Counted from the first letter of the stretch, positions 1-5,819 are shown. The stretch: 5,973 nt of DNA from an uncultured Candidatus Saccharibacteria bacterium (GCA_938041005.1 CALHZJ010000063.1:1-5973); one strand, 5' to 3'. Notes: generated by a model from the sequence alone, not told the origin. Made by a program: numbers and translations.

Positions 1-571
1 CGCCGTCAGCGTTGATGATGTTGGCACGGCGCTCGCGTTCTGCCTCGGCTTGTTTGGCCATGGCGCGCTTCATATCACCAGGAAGTTCGATATTCTGAAT
101 TTTAACGTTCTCGACATCAATGCCCCATTTGTCAGTTTCGGCATCAACAATTTCCTTGATTTGCTGGGAAATTTCTTCGCGCTTGGCAAGCAGATCGTCC
201 ATATCAACATTTCCGGTGACGTCGCGCAGTGCCGCTTGGGCAAATTGGCTAGTCGCGTAAATATAGTTCGTGGTTTCCAGCACGGCTTTTGGTGCGTTGA
301 TAACTCGGAAATAAACCACCGCATCAACGCCGACCGTGACGTTGTCTTTGGTGATGACTTCTTGTTTTGGAACGTCAATTGGAGTTGAGCGAATATCAAC
401 CAACATCATTGTCTGTAGACCTGGAATGACAACCCTTAATCCTGGTTCGCGAACGCCAGTAAATCGACCAAGCGTTAAAACCACGCCGCGCTGATATTGA
501 TTGACGATTTTAATGCCACCAAGCACATAAAGCCCGATAGATACTAAGATTATTACTACAAATGCTCCCAT
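1..571 (-). CDS. Slipin / SPFH (band 7) membrane-scaffold protein, 3' end beyond the window
   Basis: Seen: the frame opens with ATG at 571, preceded by a strong ribosome binding site (GGAGGA, 574-579), and stays open for 190 codons to the window edge. Residues 2-20 are a hydrophobic membrane anchor, and the SPFH domain follows. Typical slipin signatures are the stretch around QYQRGVVLTLGRF (25-37), VDIRSTPIDVPKQ further on, and the end-of-domain block with IELPGDM (161-167) and QAEAERERRA (174-183). Known: slipins are stomatin-like proteins anchored at the cytoplasmic membrane. They oligomerise into rings or scaffolds and often pair with an NfeD-type partner or a membrane protease. Inferred: this is a membrane-organising protein; the coiled-coil C-terminal part lies outside the window, so any partner gene downstream is not visible. 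The gene is the first of its transcript and is divergent from rarA. Family assignment is secure; the exact subfamily is not. Confidence 0.93.
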   Translation of the reverse strand, partial: MGAFVVIILVSIGLYVLGGIKIVNQYQRGVVLTLGRFTGVREPGLRVVIPGLQTMMLVDIRSTPIDVPKQEVITKDNVTVGVDAVVYFRVINAPKAVLETTNYIYATSQFAQAALRDVTGNVDMDDLLAKREEISQQIKEIVDAETDKWGIDVENVKIQNIELPGDMKRAMAKQAEAERERRANIINADG

Positions 572-595
572 TTTTCCTCCTATTTATATAGATCT

Positions 596-626
596 ATTGT
601 AGCATTTTGTGCGAGGAAAGTGTAAA
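596..626 (-). promoter_or_regulatory. Probable promoter of the slipin gene
   Basis: On the minus strand an extended -10 element, TGCTACAAT (604-596), is preceded by TTTACA (626-621), which matches the -35 consensus at five of six bases. The 19-base spacer is long, but an extended -10 tolerates this. The predicted start near 589 leaves a leader of about 18 bases carrying the GGAGGA ribosome binding site. Confidence 0.5.
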
Positions 627-639
627 CGGCGGAGACTTT

Positions 640-666
640 TTGGCTTTATGGATTTCGCGATATAAT
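640..666 (+). promoter_or_regulatory. Promoter of rarA with a consensus -10, leaderless layout
   Basis: A perfect TATAAT lies at 661-666. The best upstream partner is weak: TTGGCT at 640-645, with a 15-base spacer. Transcription would start about seven bases after the -10, which is the A of the ATG at 673. No ribosome binding site fits, because GGAAG at 668-671 touches the start codon. The messenger is therefore likely leaderless. Confidence 0.6.
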
Positions 667-672
667 GGAAGT

Positions 673-1845
673 ATGAGTGATAGTAGGCAGCCGCTGGCTG
701 AACAGATGAGACCGCAGACGCTGGACGAGGTGATAGGGCAGAGTCATTTGCTTGGTGAGGGCGAGTTATTGAGGCGGATTGTTAAGAATGGCGAGCCGGT
801 CAGTTTGATATTGTGGGGTCCGCCGGGAACTGGAAAAACAACGTTGGCGCGGATTATTGCGCGTGAAGTGAAGGCGGAGTTTATTGAATTATCGGCAGTT
901 ACAAGCGGAAAAAAGGACGTTGAACAAGTGATTGAACACGCCCGCCAAAACTGGAATTTAGAACTCAGGACAATTCTATTCGTTGACGAAATCCATCGTT
1001 TCAATAAGGCTCAACAAGACGCGTTTTTGCCGCACGTTGAGAGTGGGCTAATTACGTTAATCGGTGCGACGACCGAGAATCCGAGCTTTGAAGTCATCAC
1101 GCCGCTACTGTCGCGTTCGCGAGTTTTAGTTCTTCAGCGATTGACAAAAGACGAGATTATATCCGTATTAAAAAGAGCGCTGAAAGTTCTGAAAAAGTCC
1201 AAGCAAGTTTCGCCCAAAGCTCTGGACTATTTGGCGGAATTATCGGATGGCGACGCAAGGGTGGCGCTGGGCAATTTGGAATTGGCGCTGAGTTTTAACG
1301 AAAAAGTAACGCCGGAAGTAGTTAAGGCGGCGGCTCAGAAGCGACTTCCGGGCTATGATAAAAAAGGCGATTCGCATTACGATGTGATTTCCGCTTTTAT
1401 CAAGTCGCTAAGGGGCAGTGACGCGACGGCTGCGACGTATTATTTGGCGCGAATGATTGATGCGGGCGAGGATCCGAAGTTTATTGCTCGGCGGATGGTG
1501 ATTTTTGCATCGGAAGATATTGGATTGGCGGGCAATGGTGCGCTGAGCTTGGCAATTGCAACATTTGAGGCTGTCGAGCGCGTCGGTCTTCCGGAGGCGA
1601 AGTATAATTTATTCCATTGCGCTATTGCTCTGGCTCGCAGTCAGAAGTCGCGTGAAATTACCGATTTAATGTATGGCGCTTTTGAATTGGCGCACAAATA
1701 TCCGAATTCTCCCGTGCCGTTGCATCTCAGAAACGCTCCGACCAAATTGATGAAGGATTTGGGCTATAACAAGGATTACAAATGGCAAGCTGGTTTTAAG
1801 CATGACAAAGGATTTTTACCAGAGGAAATTAAGGATGTGGTATAA
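673..1845 (+). CDS. rarA: Replication-associated recombination protein A (RarA/MgsA), AAA+ ATPase
   Basis: Known role: RarA is a clamp-loader-like AAA+ ATPase that acts at stalled replication forks and DNA ends in the cytoplasm, related to eukaryotic WRNIP1 and yeast Mgs1. Seen (390 residues from ATG 673): an N-terminal MRPQTLDEVIGQ segment (12-23), Walker A GPPGTGKT (49-56), Walker B ILFVDEIHRF (101-110), sensor-1 GATTENPSFE (131-140) and an arginine-finger region LLSRSR (145-150). The C-terminal oligomerisation part contains SHYDVISAFIKSLRGSD and the downstream ARRMVIFASEDIGLA block. The length is slightly short for the family but all core parts are present. Start choice: the frame is open back to a TTG at 607, but that extension would run through the TATAAT promoter, and homology begins just after the ATG at 673. 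The gene is divergent from the slipin gene. Its stop codon lies inside the -10 element of the next gene. Confidence 0.96.
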   Translation: MSDSRQPLAEQMRPQTLDEVIGQSHLLGEGELLRRIVKNGEPVSLILWGPPGTGKTTLARIIAREVKAEFIELSAVTSGKKDVEQVIEHARQNWNLELRTILFVDEIHRFNKAQQDAFLPHVESGLITLIGATTENPSFEVITPLLSRSRVLVLQRLTKDEIISVLKRALKVLKKSKQVSPKALDYLAELSDGDARVALGNLELALSFNEKVTPEVVKAAAQKRLPGYDKKGDSHYDVISAFIKSLRGSDATAATYYLARMIDAGEDPKFIARRMVIFASEDIGLAGNGALSLAIATFEAVERVGLPEAKYNLFHCAIALARSQKSREITDLMYGAFELAHKYPNSPVPLHLRNAPTKLMKDLGYNKDYKWQAGFKHDKGFLPEEIKDVV

Positions 1846-1846
1846 T
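1838..1846 (+). promoter_or_regulatory. Extended -10 promoter of the DUF2569-like gene, overlapping the rarA stop
   Basis: TGGTATAAT is a perfect extended -10 (TGnTATAAT), and the rarA stop TAA occupies 1843-1845 inside it. No convincing -35 is visible, which is usual for extended -10 promoters. A start near 1853 gives a leader of about 28 bases containing AGGAG (1868-1872), eight bases before the ATG at 1881. Confidence 0.55.
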
Positions 1847-1880
1847 TGGCATATCGATATTCTTAAAAGGAGAAATTAAT

Positions 1881-2420
1881 ATGCAAGATCACGAACCTCA
1901 GCAGCCGCAATATGCGCAGATGCCGCAAAATACGGCTGCTATTCAGGCGATACGACCAGGAATTAGCGGCTGGTTAATGTGTTTTCTATTAATATTTGGA
2001 ATGCTTGGAATTAGTTCTCTTGGCAGATTATACACTACAGTTGTCGAATTAGCCCCTATTGTCGCCCCTCTTACAAGTGTCCTTCTGGTTATTAGCGCCC
2101 TAGCGTCCATTAGTCTAAGTATTGCTACTGTAGCCCTGATTAGTTTACGCAAAAGAGCTGGTCGTGCATTAGCCATGGTGGCTGCTGTAGCTAATGGCTT
2201 GCATGCCTCCCTGTTCGAGATTAACATGATACCTAAGGCGATTGAAGATGGTTCAAATTCTACAGATCCTATAATTGCTCGGTTTTTTGCTGATTCGCAA
2301 GTACCTGAGGTAATACTGTCAACTCAAATATTCTTTTGTATAGTTTGTGCATTTTTAACTTTAATAGTTGTACTTTATTTCGCATTGTCGAAGCGAGTTA
2401 AAGTAACCTTGGTTGAATAG
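1881..2420 (+). CDS. Four-helix membrane protein, DUF2569-like
   Basis: Seen: 179 residues. A polar, glutamine- and proline-rich N-terminal tail (1-27) is followed by four hydrophobic segments at roughly 31-51, 61-88, 93-112 and 144-168. The first begins with an ISGWLM motif and the chain ends in SKRVKVTL. A GWL motif at the first helix and an SKRVK-type tail after the fourth are features I associate with DUF2569 membrane proteins, whose function is unknown. The loop between helices 3 and 4 is hydrophilic (EDGSNSTDP). The positive residues RKRAGR between helices 2 and 3 and KR at the C-terminus suggest that both termini and that loop face the cytoplasm. The start is supported by a good ribosome binding site. 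It follows rarA by 35 bases but has its own promoter, so no functional link to rarA is implied. Membrane assignment is firm; family assignment is moderate. Confidence 0.8.
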   Translation: MQDHEPQQPQYAQMPQNTAAIQAIRPGISGWLMCFLLIFGMLGISSLGRLYTTVVELAPIVAPLTSVLLVISALASISLSIATVALISLRKRAGRALAMVAAVANGLHASLFEINMIPKAIEDGSNSTDPIIARFFADSQVPEVILSTQIFFCIVCAFLTLIVVLYFALSKRVKVTLVE

Positions 2421-2466
2421 GGTTATTTCAAATCTTCGCGGAATAGTGTATGAAATAAAGATGTAT

Positions 2467-2501
2467 AAAAATAGCCGCTCCATTACGGGGTGGTTATTTT
2501 T
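2467..2501. terminator. Bidirectional intrinsic terminator between convergent genes
   Basis: A 15-pair stem has arms 2467-2481 and 2487-2501 around the loop ATTAC. Its outer arms are A-rich and T-rich (AAAAATA / TATTTTT), so a T tail follows the GC core on either strand. Three pairs are G-T wobbles. It lies between the stop codons of the DUF2569-like gene and typA and can serve both. A second AT-rich inverted repeat (TTATTTCA 2423-2430 / TGAAATAA 2451-2458) lies just upstream. Confidence 0.8.
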
Positions 2502-2514
2502 GTGCTTGACGCAA

Positions 2515-4362
2515 TTATTGTTTCGCGGCGCGTTTTCGTTCGTTTGCGTCCAGATATCGCTTGCGAAGTCGTAATGATTTTGGTGTAACTTCCAAAAGCT
2601 CGTCATCTTCGATAAAGTCGATACATTGCTCCAAGCTAAACTGCGTAAATGGCGTCAATTGTACAGTTCCATCTGATGATTTGGAGCGCATGTTAGTCAA
2701 ATGCTTGGCTTTACAAACGTTGATTTCGATGTCTTCTTGGCGATTATAGATTCCGACAATCATTCCGGCGTAAACTTCTGTTCCCGGTCCGACTAGTAAT
2801 TCACCGCGCGCCTCCGCTGCTTGCAAAGCGTAAGGTGTTGTTGTGCCAGCCTCAAACGCGATCAAAACTCCATTGCGGGTTTTTGGCAATTTTCCGCCAA
2901 GCGGCTGATATCCGTGAGGCAGGGAATTCATAATCACCGTACCTCTGGTGGCTGTCAATAAAATGTTGCGCAGACCAATCAGCGCTCTCGTTGGCAAAAT
3001 GTAAGTCAGGCGAGCAGCACCAGCGGTGGTCGTTTCCTGAGATTTCATTTCGGCGTGTCGCGCGCCAAGCTCTTGGCTAATCGCGCCGATGAATTCGCTT
3101 CCGACTTCAATTTGCAATTCTTCAATCGGTTCTTTTTCGACGCCGTCCTCGGTAATTGTAACAACTTGCGGTCGTCCAACCTCAAACTCAAATCCTTCAC
3201 GTCGCATAGTTTCAATCAAAACGCTCAAGTGTAATTCGCCTCGCCCAGAAATCGTAAAGCCAATTCCGTTTTCCTCAACGCGTAGCGCCACGTTGGTTTC
3301 AAGCTCTCGCTTCAATCGGTCGCCAATTTGCCTGGATGTCGTAAACTCGCCCTCGCGTCCCTTCATTGGACTGGTGTTTGGTCCGAGGTACATGCTCAAA
3401 GTTGGCGCTTCAATGTCAATTGTTGGTAGCGCCTCAGGCTGTTCTTTGTCGGCAATCGTATCGCCAATATGCGCGTCAGCCACGCCAACCAGTGCCACAA
3501 TGTCGCCAGCAAAAGCTTCGTCAAGTTCTTCACGATTCAAGCCGCGATAGCCAAAAACTTTCTCAATTCGCGCCGAGCCCGCGACTTCGCCATTTTTCAT
3601 CAAACTGACTTGCAAGCCACGCTTAACGGATCCGCGAGCAATTCGCCCAATCGCGTATTTCCCCTGGAACGTGTCGTATTGTAAGCTGGTAACAAGCAAT
3701 TGAAATGCGCCATCTTCTGTCACGTCTGGCGCTGGAATATCGTTGATAATCGCGTCAAAAATTGGCGTCAAATCCGCGTCTTCATCGGTGTTTGCAGGAA
3801 TTTCTTTCCATGATTTTCCGTCGCGTCCGATTGCGTAATAAATTGGATATTGCAATTGAGAATCGTCGGTCGCTAGCTCCAAAAACAGATCGCTCAACTC
3901 ATCTTCAACTTCGGCAATTCGCCTGGCTGGCTTGTCAATCTTATTGATAATCACGACAGGTTTCAGTCCTAGCTCAAGCGCCTTCGCTAATACGAATTTG
4001 GTCTGAGGCATCGGACCTTCCTGCGCGTCCACGATCAGCAGAACGCCGTCAGCCATATTCAGGGTTCGCTCAACTTCGCCAGAGAAATCGGCGTGTCCTG
4101 GCGTATCGATGATGTTTATTTTGTAGCTGCCGTAAAAAATCGACGTTTGTTTGGCGGTGATGGTGATGCCGCGCTCGTGCTCTTGATCGCCGGAATCCAT
4201 GATCAATTCCTGGCTCATCTCGGCTTGGTTGTCGCGGAATGTTCGCGACTGCTTTAATAGTCCATCAACCATGGTCGTTTTGCCGTGGTCGACGTGGGCA
4301 ATAATGGCAATGTTTCGAATCTTGCTAGCGTCCTTCATAAAAATATGGTCTGATATTAACAC
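2515..4362 (-). CDS. typA: Ribosome-associated translational GTPase TypA/BipA
   Basis: Known role: TypA/BipA is an EF-G-like GTPase that binds the ribosome, helps large-subunit assembly at low temperature and affects stress responses. Seen (615 residues from GTG 4362): G1 AHVDHGKT (22-29), switch region with ERGITI (63-68), G3 DTPGH (86-90) and G4 NKID (140-143). These are followed by the EF-Tu-like domain 2, the EF-G-like domains III and V, and the C-terminal BipA-specific domain ending in a basic tail (RKRYLDANERKRAAKQ). Length is normal for the family. Two starts are possible. GTG 4362 has an AAAGGA site six bases upstream. ATG 4338 has no such site but gives the N-terminus most like other family members (MKDASKIRNIAI). 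I use the GTG for its ribosome binding site and treat the ATG as almost equally likely. The gene is monocistronic here and converges on the DUF2569-like gene. Confidence 0.97.
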   Translation of the reverse strand: MLISDHIFMKDASKIRNIAIIAHVDHGKTTMVDGLLKQSRTFRDNQAEMSQELIMDSGDQEHERGITITAKQTSIFYGSYKINIIDTPGHADFSGEVERTLNMADGVLLIVDAQEGPMPQTKFVLAKALELGLKPVVIINKIDKPARRIAEVEDELSDLFLELATDDSQLQYPIYYAIGRDGKSWKEIPANTDEDADLTPIFDAIINDIPAPDVTEDGAFQLLVTSLQYDTFQGKYAIGRIARGSVKRGLQVSLMKNGEVAGSARIEKVFGYRGLNREELDEAFAGDIVALVGVADAHIGDTIADKEQPEALPTIDIEAPTLSMYLGPNTSPMKGREGEFTTSRQIGDRLKRELETNVALRVEENGIGFTISGRGELHLSVLIETMRREGFEFEVGRPQVVTITEDGVEKEPIEELQIEVGSEFIGAISQELGARHAEMKSQETTTAGAARLTYILPTRALIGLRNILLTATRGTVIMNSLPHGYQPLGGKLPKTRNGVLIAFEAGTTTPYALQAAEARGELLVGPGTEVYAGMIVGIYNRQEDIEINVCKAKHLTNMRSKSSDGTVQLTPFTQFSLEQCIDFIEDDELLEVTPKSLRLRKRYLDANERKRAAKQ

Positions 4363-4367
4363 AGACC
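4347..4367 (-). promoter_or_regulatory. Stem-loop across the typA translation start
   Basis: A perfect six-pair inverted repeat, GGTCTG (4367-4362) and CAGACC (4352-4347), encloses a nine-base loop in the typA messenger. It takes in part of the AAAGGAAGG ribosome binding site and the first base of the GTG start, and is followed by ATATTTTT just before ATG 4338. It could modulate which start is used, or it could be a weak attenuator. A six-base stem may also be fortuitous. Confidence 0.4.
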
Positions 4368-4380
4368 TTCCTTTAAGGTA

Positions 4381-4409
4381 ATTATATCACGAAATAATAG
4401 AGGTGAAAA
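4381..4409 (-). promoter_or_regulatory. Promoter of typA
   Basis: A perfect TATAAT on the minus strand (4386-4381) lies 17 bases downstream of TTTTCA (4409-4404), which matches four of six -35 bases. The predicted start near 4374 falls at the AAAGGAAGG site, giving a leader of about 12 bases to GTG 4362 or about 36 to ATG 4338. Confidence 0.6.
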
Positions 4410-4509
4410 GTTTTTAGAAGATGGCGCTAAGAAGTGTATTTAATTATAGTTTGTGTTATTTTTTCGGTTGACATTAAATAAATAAAAAGTCAGTCTGGCG
4501 ATGGCTGTG

Positions 4510-4537
4510 TTGATTTTTTATGTCCATATGATATAAA
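4510..4537 (+). promoter_or_regulatory. Promoter of the 92-residue gene
   Basis: TTGATT (4510-4515) is followed after 16 bases by TATAAA (4532-4537), which carries an extended element (TG at 4529-4530). A start near 4544-4545 would begin the RNA at TAGCTT. The leader of about 58 bases holds a short imperfect hairpin (4547-4561) and the ribosome binding site. The rest of the 239-base gap after typA (4410-4509) is AT-rich, with no gene that I can support. Confidence 0.6.
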
Positions 4538-4601
4538 TAATGAATAGCTTCATCAATGAGCTTATCGATATAAGAGATGACTATTAAGGAGAGGATAATT
4601 T

Positions 4602-4880
4602 ATGTCTGGCGAGCTACAGCCTTTTGATACTGAAAGATATGTTGAAGAACTGAGTCGTATAATTGGGGAGCTTGGAGGCATCGCAACTAGAGTGTCAGGG
4701 TTAGGTACCGAAGTGAAAAAGCTTACATCGGAGGCTGAAGGTATTCTTGGAATATTGTGGTGTGTTGGGTGTTCTGACTGCGAAGAAGCGCCGTTATCTG
4801 ATGAGGGTGCAGCGAGCAAACAGGCAATGCAGGACTGTGTTGAGGAAATGGAATCTTTGCCAGAAAATAGAGAATATTAG
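4602..4880 (+). CDS. Small acidic protein with a CxxCxxC motif, function unknown
   Basis: I do not recognise this protein. Seen: 92 residues, strongly acidic, with no signal peptide or membrane helix. Residues 11-52 form an apparent amphipathic helix with hydrophobic residues at regular spacing (L17, I20, I21, L24, I27, V31, L34, V38, L41, I48, L52), so a coiled-coil or helical-bundle role is possible. Next comes a cysteine cluster C54-x2-C57-x2-C60, with a fourth cysteine at C79, and then a polar acidic tail ending in NREY. The ATG at 4602 is preceded by AAGGAGAGG (4586-4594), a clear ribosome binding site. The gene has its own promoter and is followed by the first copy of the terminator repeat, so it is a complete single-gene unit. 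The cysteines could bind a metal or Fe-S cluster or form disulfides; which of these is not decidable here. That it is a real gene is supported by promoter, ribosome binding site and terminator together. Confidence 0.7.
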   Translation: MSGELQPFDTERYVEELSRIIGELGGIATRVSGLGTEVKKLTSEAEGILGILWCVGCSDCEEAPLSDEGAASKQAMQDCVEEMESLPENREY

Positions 4881-4922
4881 TTCGTTTGTCAATTTATAGC
4901 ACAAGTTTCATGCTTGTTCCAA

Positions 4923-4971
4923 TTATTAAAAATCACCCTGGAGTTGGGTGATTTTCTTATGGTGAAAAATT
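4923..4971. repeat. 49-base terminator repeat, copy 1
   Basis: It matches 5924-5972 at 43 of 49 positions. The left 17 bases and right 26 bases are identical, and all six differences are in the hairpin loop (GGAGTT here, AACTAC there). Identity continues 16 bases past the hairpin (CTTATGGTGAAAAATT), further than terminator function requires. Confidence 0.85.
4929..4955. terminator. Bidirectional terminator of the 92-residue gene and tRNA-Val
   Basis: A perfect ten-pair stem AAAATCACCC / GGGTGATTTT encloses a seven-base loop (4939-4945). It lies 48 bases after the stop of the plus-strand gene and 24 bases beyond the 3' end of the minus-strand tRNA. The A/T outer arms supply a T tract on both strands. 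Confidence 0.8.
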
Positions 4972-4979
4972 GTCAAAAA

Positions 4980-5056
4980 TGGTGGGAAATACAGGGCTCG
5001 AACCTGTGACCTCACGAATGTGAATCGTGCGCTCTAGCCAACTGAGCTAATTTCCC
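4980..5056 (-). tRNA. tRNA-Val (anticodon CAC), with encoded CCA
   Basis: The minus strand folds into a complete cloverleaf of 77 bases. The acceptor stem is GGGAAAT / ATTTCCC, the D arm GCTC-AGTTGGCTA-GAGC, the anticodon arm CACGA-TTCACAT-TCGTG, the variable loop AGGTC, and the T arm ACAGG-TTCGAGC-CCTGT. The discriminator base is A and the 3' CCA is genomically encoded. Anticodon CAC reads the valine codon GUG. It is transcribed opposite to the two small genes beside it, from its own promoter, and ends at the shared terminator. Confidence 0.95.
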
Positions 5057-5102
5057 GTAATTACATCTGTCGTTTTATCTAACGAATTCGTGATGTGAGC
5101 TA

Positions 5103-5131
5103 ATTATAGTTCAGGTTTCAAGTCCTGACAA
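5103..5131 (-). promoter_or_regulatory. Promoter of tRNA-Val
   Basis: On the minus strand TTGTCA (5131-5126; five of six -35 bases) is followed by an optimal 17-base spacer and a perfect TATAAT (5108-5103). The predicted start near 5096 gives a tRNA leader of about 40 bases. Confidence 0.75.
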
Positions 5132-5151
5132 GCTACGCCAAGTGCATCCTA

Positions 5152-5180
5152 TTGACTTTTTTACACAAGTGTGGTATAAA
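5152..5180 (+). promoter_or_regulatory. Strong promoter of the 151-residue gene unit
   Basis: TTGACT (5152-5157; five of six), an exact 17-base spacer and TGGTATAAA (extended -10, hexamer 5175-5180) make this one of the best promoters in the window. The RNA would begin near 5187 at TAGCTT, as in the 92-residue unit. It lies just upstream of, and pointing away from, the tRNA promoter. Confidence 0.75.
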
Positions 5181-5186
5181 TAAAAG

Positions 5187-5363
5187 TAGCTTTCGTTGAT
5201 GAGTTGAGCAAATCCTCGTCCGAAAGTGAACTTTGACAGGCAATCGAACACAAGATGAGTTTTTATTTCTTTCTTAAGAATTATTGAGAGAGATGAAATC
5301 TCATCTTGTGCTAAAGAATAGTACATATCACGTTCCCGTGAGGATGAGAAGAAAGATGAAGTG
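5187..5363 (+). promoter_or_regulatory. Highly structured 5' leader with three hairpins
   Basis: Between the promoter and the ATG at 5364 lie about 177 bases. Hairpin 1 pairs CTTTCG (5190-5195) with CGAAAG (5221-5226) and, after a TT bulge, GATGAG (5198-5203) with CTCGTC (5215-5220), around an 11-base loop. Hairpin 2 is a perfect 11-pair stem, CACAAGATGAG (5249-5259) with CTCATCTTGTG (5300-5310), extended inward by ATTTC (5265-5269) with GAAAT (5295-5299) across a five-T bulge. Hairpin 3 pairs TCACG (5328-5332) with CGTGA (5337-5341). No known riboswitch class is recognised. It could be a regulatory leader or a separate small RNA. Confidence 0.55.
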
Positions 5364-5364
5364 A
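5293..5364 (+). CDS. Possible 23-residue basic leader peptide, coupled to the next gene
   Basis: ATG 5293 opens a 23-codon frame ending in TGA (5362-5364). The TGA shares its A with the ATG of the following gene (TGATG), a classical arrangement for translational coupling. The peptide is strongly basic towards its end (RMRRKMK) and has only one acidic-free stretch, with no D or E at all. Its 5' part lies in the right arm of hairpin 2. Against it: the upstream sequence is only GAGAGAG directly at the start codon, a poor ribosome binding site, and a frame this short can arise by chance. In its favour, the downstream gene also lacks a good site of its own. Confidence 0.3.
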   Translation: MKSHLVLKNSTYHVPVRMRRKMK

Positions 5365-5819
5365 TGGGCATTTTCTGGCGTATTCTTGGAAAGTCCGACT
5401 CTGGGCTTATTTACGGATCTAGCGAGAATCCTCGACCGCTACGGCGTGTAGACGCCGTGGAGGAGGATTTGCGCACCACCATGGAGCATTTTCTGGAGTT
5501 GAAGGACAGTCTTCGCCCCTGCATTAAGGAGGCGGAAGCAAAGCTCCTTGAGGCTGATACCTGTTTGGAAGACTGCGAGAAGAAGTTCGATGATCTTCTT
5601 CTGAACATCTATTATAATGGCGGCAACTTCTGGGAGAATAAGGATTCTTATCCTGAGGCTAGCGCTCTTTGGGACCAGCTACACGTTTCCGCGAGAGAGC
5701 GGACAGAGGCTCTGGAGGAGCTGCGCGAATGGAATCGAATATTCTACTTGGCGTATGGTTACAAGTACAAGTCTGAAATGTATAACTTGTGCTTCCATGT
5801 GAACGGGATGCTGATTTAA
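5364..5819 (+). CDS. Helical cysteine-containing protein of 151 residues, function unknown
   Basis: I do not recognise this protein. Seen: 151 residues from ATG 5364 (a GTG at 5361 is an alternative), with no convincing signal peptide or membrane helix. A short N-terminal segment (MGIFWRILGKSD) is followed by a long acidic amphipathic helix at about 29-82, which includes C53, C67 and C71, then a loop YYNGGNFWENKDSYP (83-97). A second charged helix (98-125) and an aromatic C-terminal tail rich in tyrosine (128-140), with C143, complete it. A helical hairpin or coiled coil is likely. Codon use is unusual for the window: glutamate is nearly always GAG and lysine AAG, while typA on the other strand prefers GAA. 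This suggests acquisition or special selection. No strong ribosome binding site precedes the start; AGGA at 5341-5344 is too distant. The gene follows a structured leader and precedes the second terminator repeat. Confidence 0.65.
   Translation: MGIFWRILGKSDSGLIYGSSENPRPLRRVDAVEEDLRTTMEHFLELKDSLRPCIKEAEAKLLEADTCLEDCEKKFDDLLLNIYYNGGNFWENKDSYPEASALWDQLHVSARERTEALEELREWNRIFYLAYGYKYKSEMYNLCFHVNGMLI

Noticed and set aside
50..388. Plus-strand frame of 112 codons opposite the slipin gene
   Set aside because: The minus strand encodes a clear SPFH domain, so the plus frame is a shadow.
607..672. N-terminal extension of rarA from TTG 607
   Set aside because: It would place the coding region over the rarA promoter and add 22 residues with no resemblance to the family.
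3089..3550. Plus-strand frame of 153 codons inside typA
   Set aside because: It is antisense to a conserved GTPase coding region, is serine- and proline-rich as shadow frames are, and has no promoter or ribosome binding site.
4468..4473. Perfect TTGACA as a -35 element
   Set aside because: No -10 lies 16-18 bases downstream (CAGTCT at that position). The TTGATT / TATAAA pair at 4510-4537 is the better promoter for the 92-residue gene.
5191..5228. Hammerhead-ribozyme-like core (TTGATGAG then CGAAA)
   Set aside because: The invariant C before UGAUGA is a U here, stem II cannot form in the required register, and the GATGAG segment instead pairs with CTCGTC in a simple hairpin.
5111..5371. Minus-strand frame of 86 codons across the leader of the 151-residue gene
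   Set aside because: It has no ribosome binding site, its composition is irregular, and it runs through a strong plus-strand promoter and hairpins that explain the sequence better.
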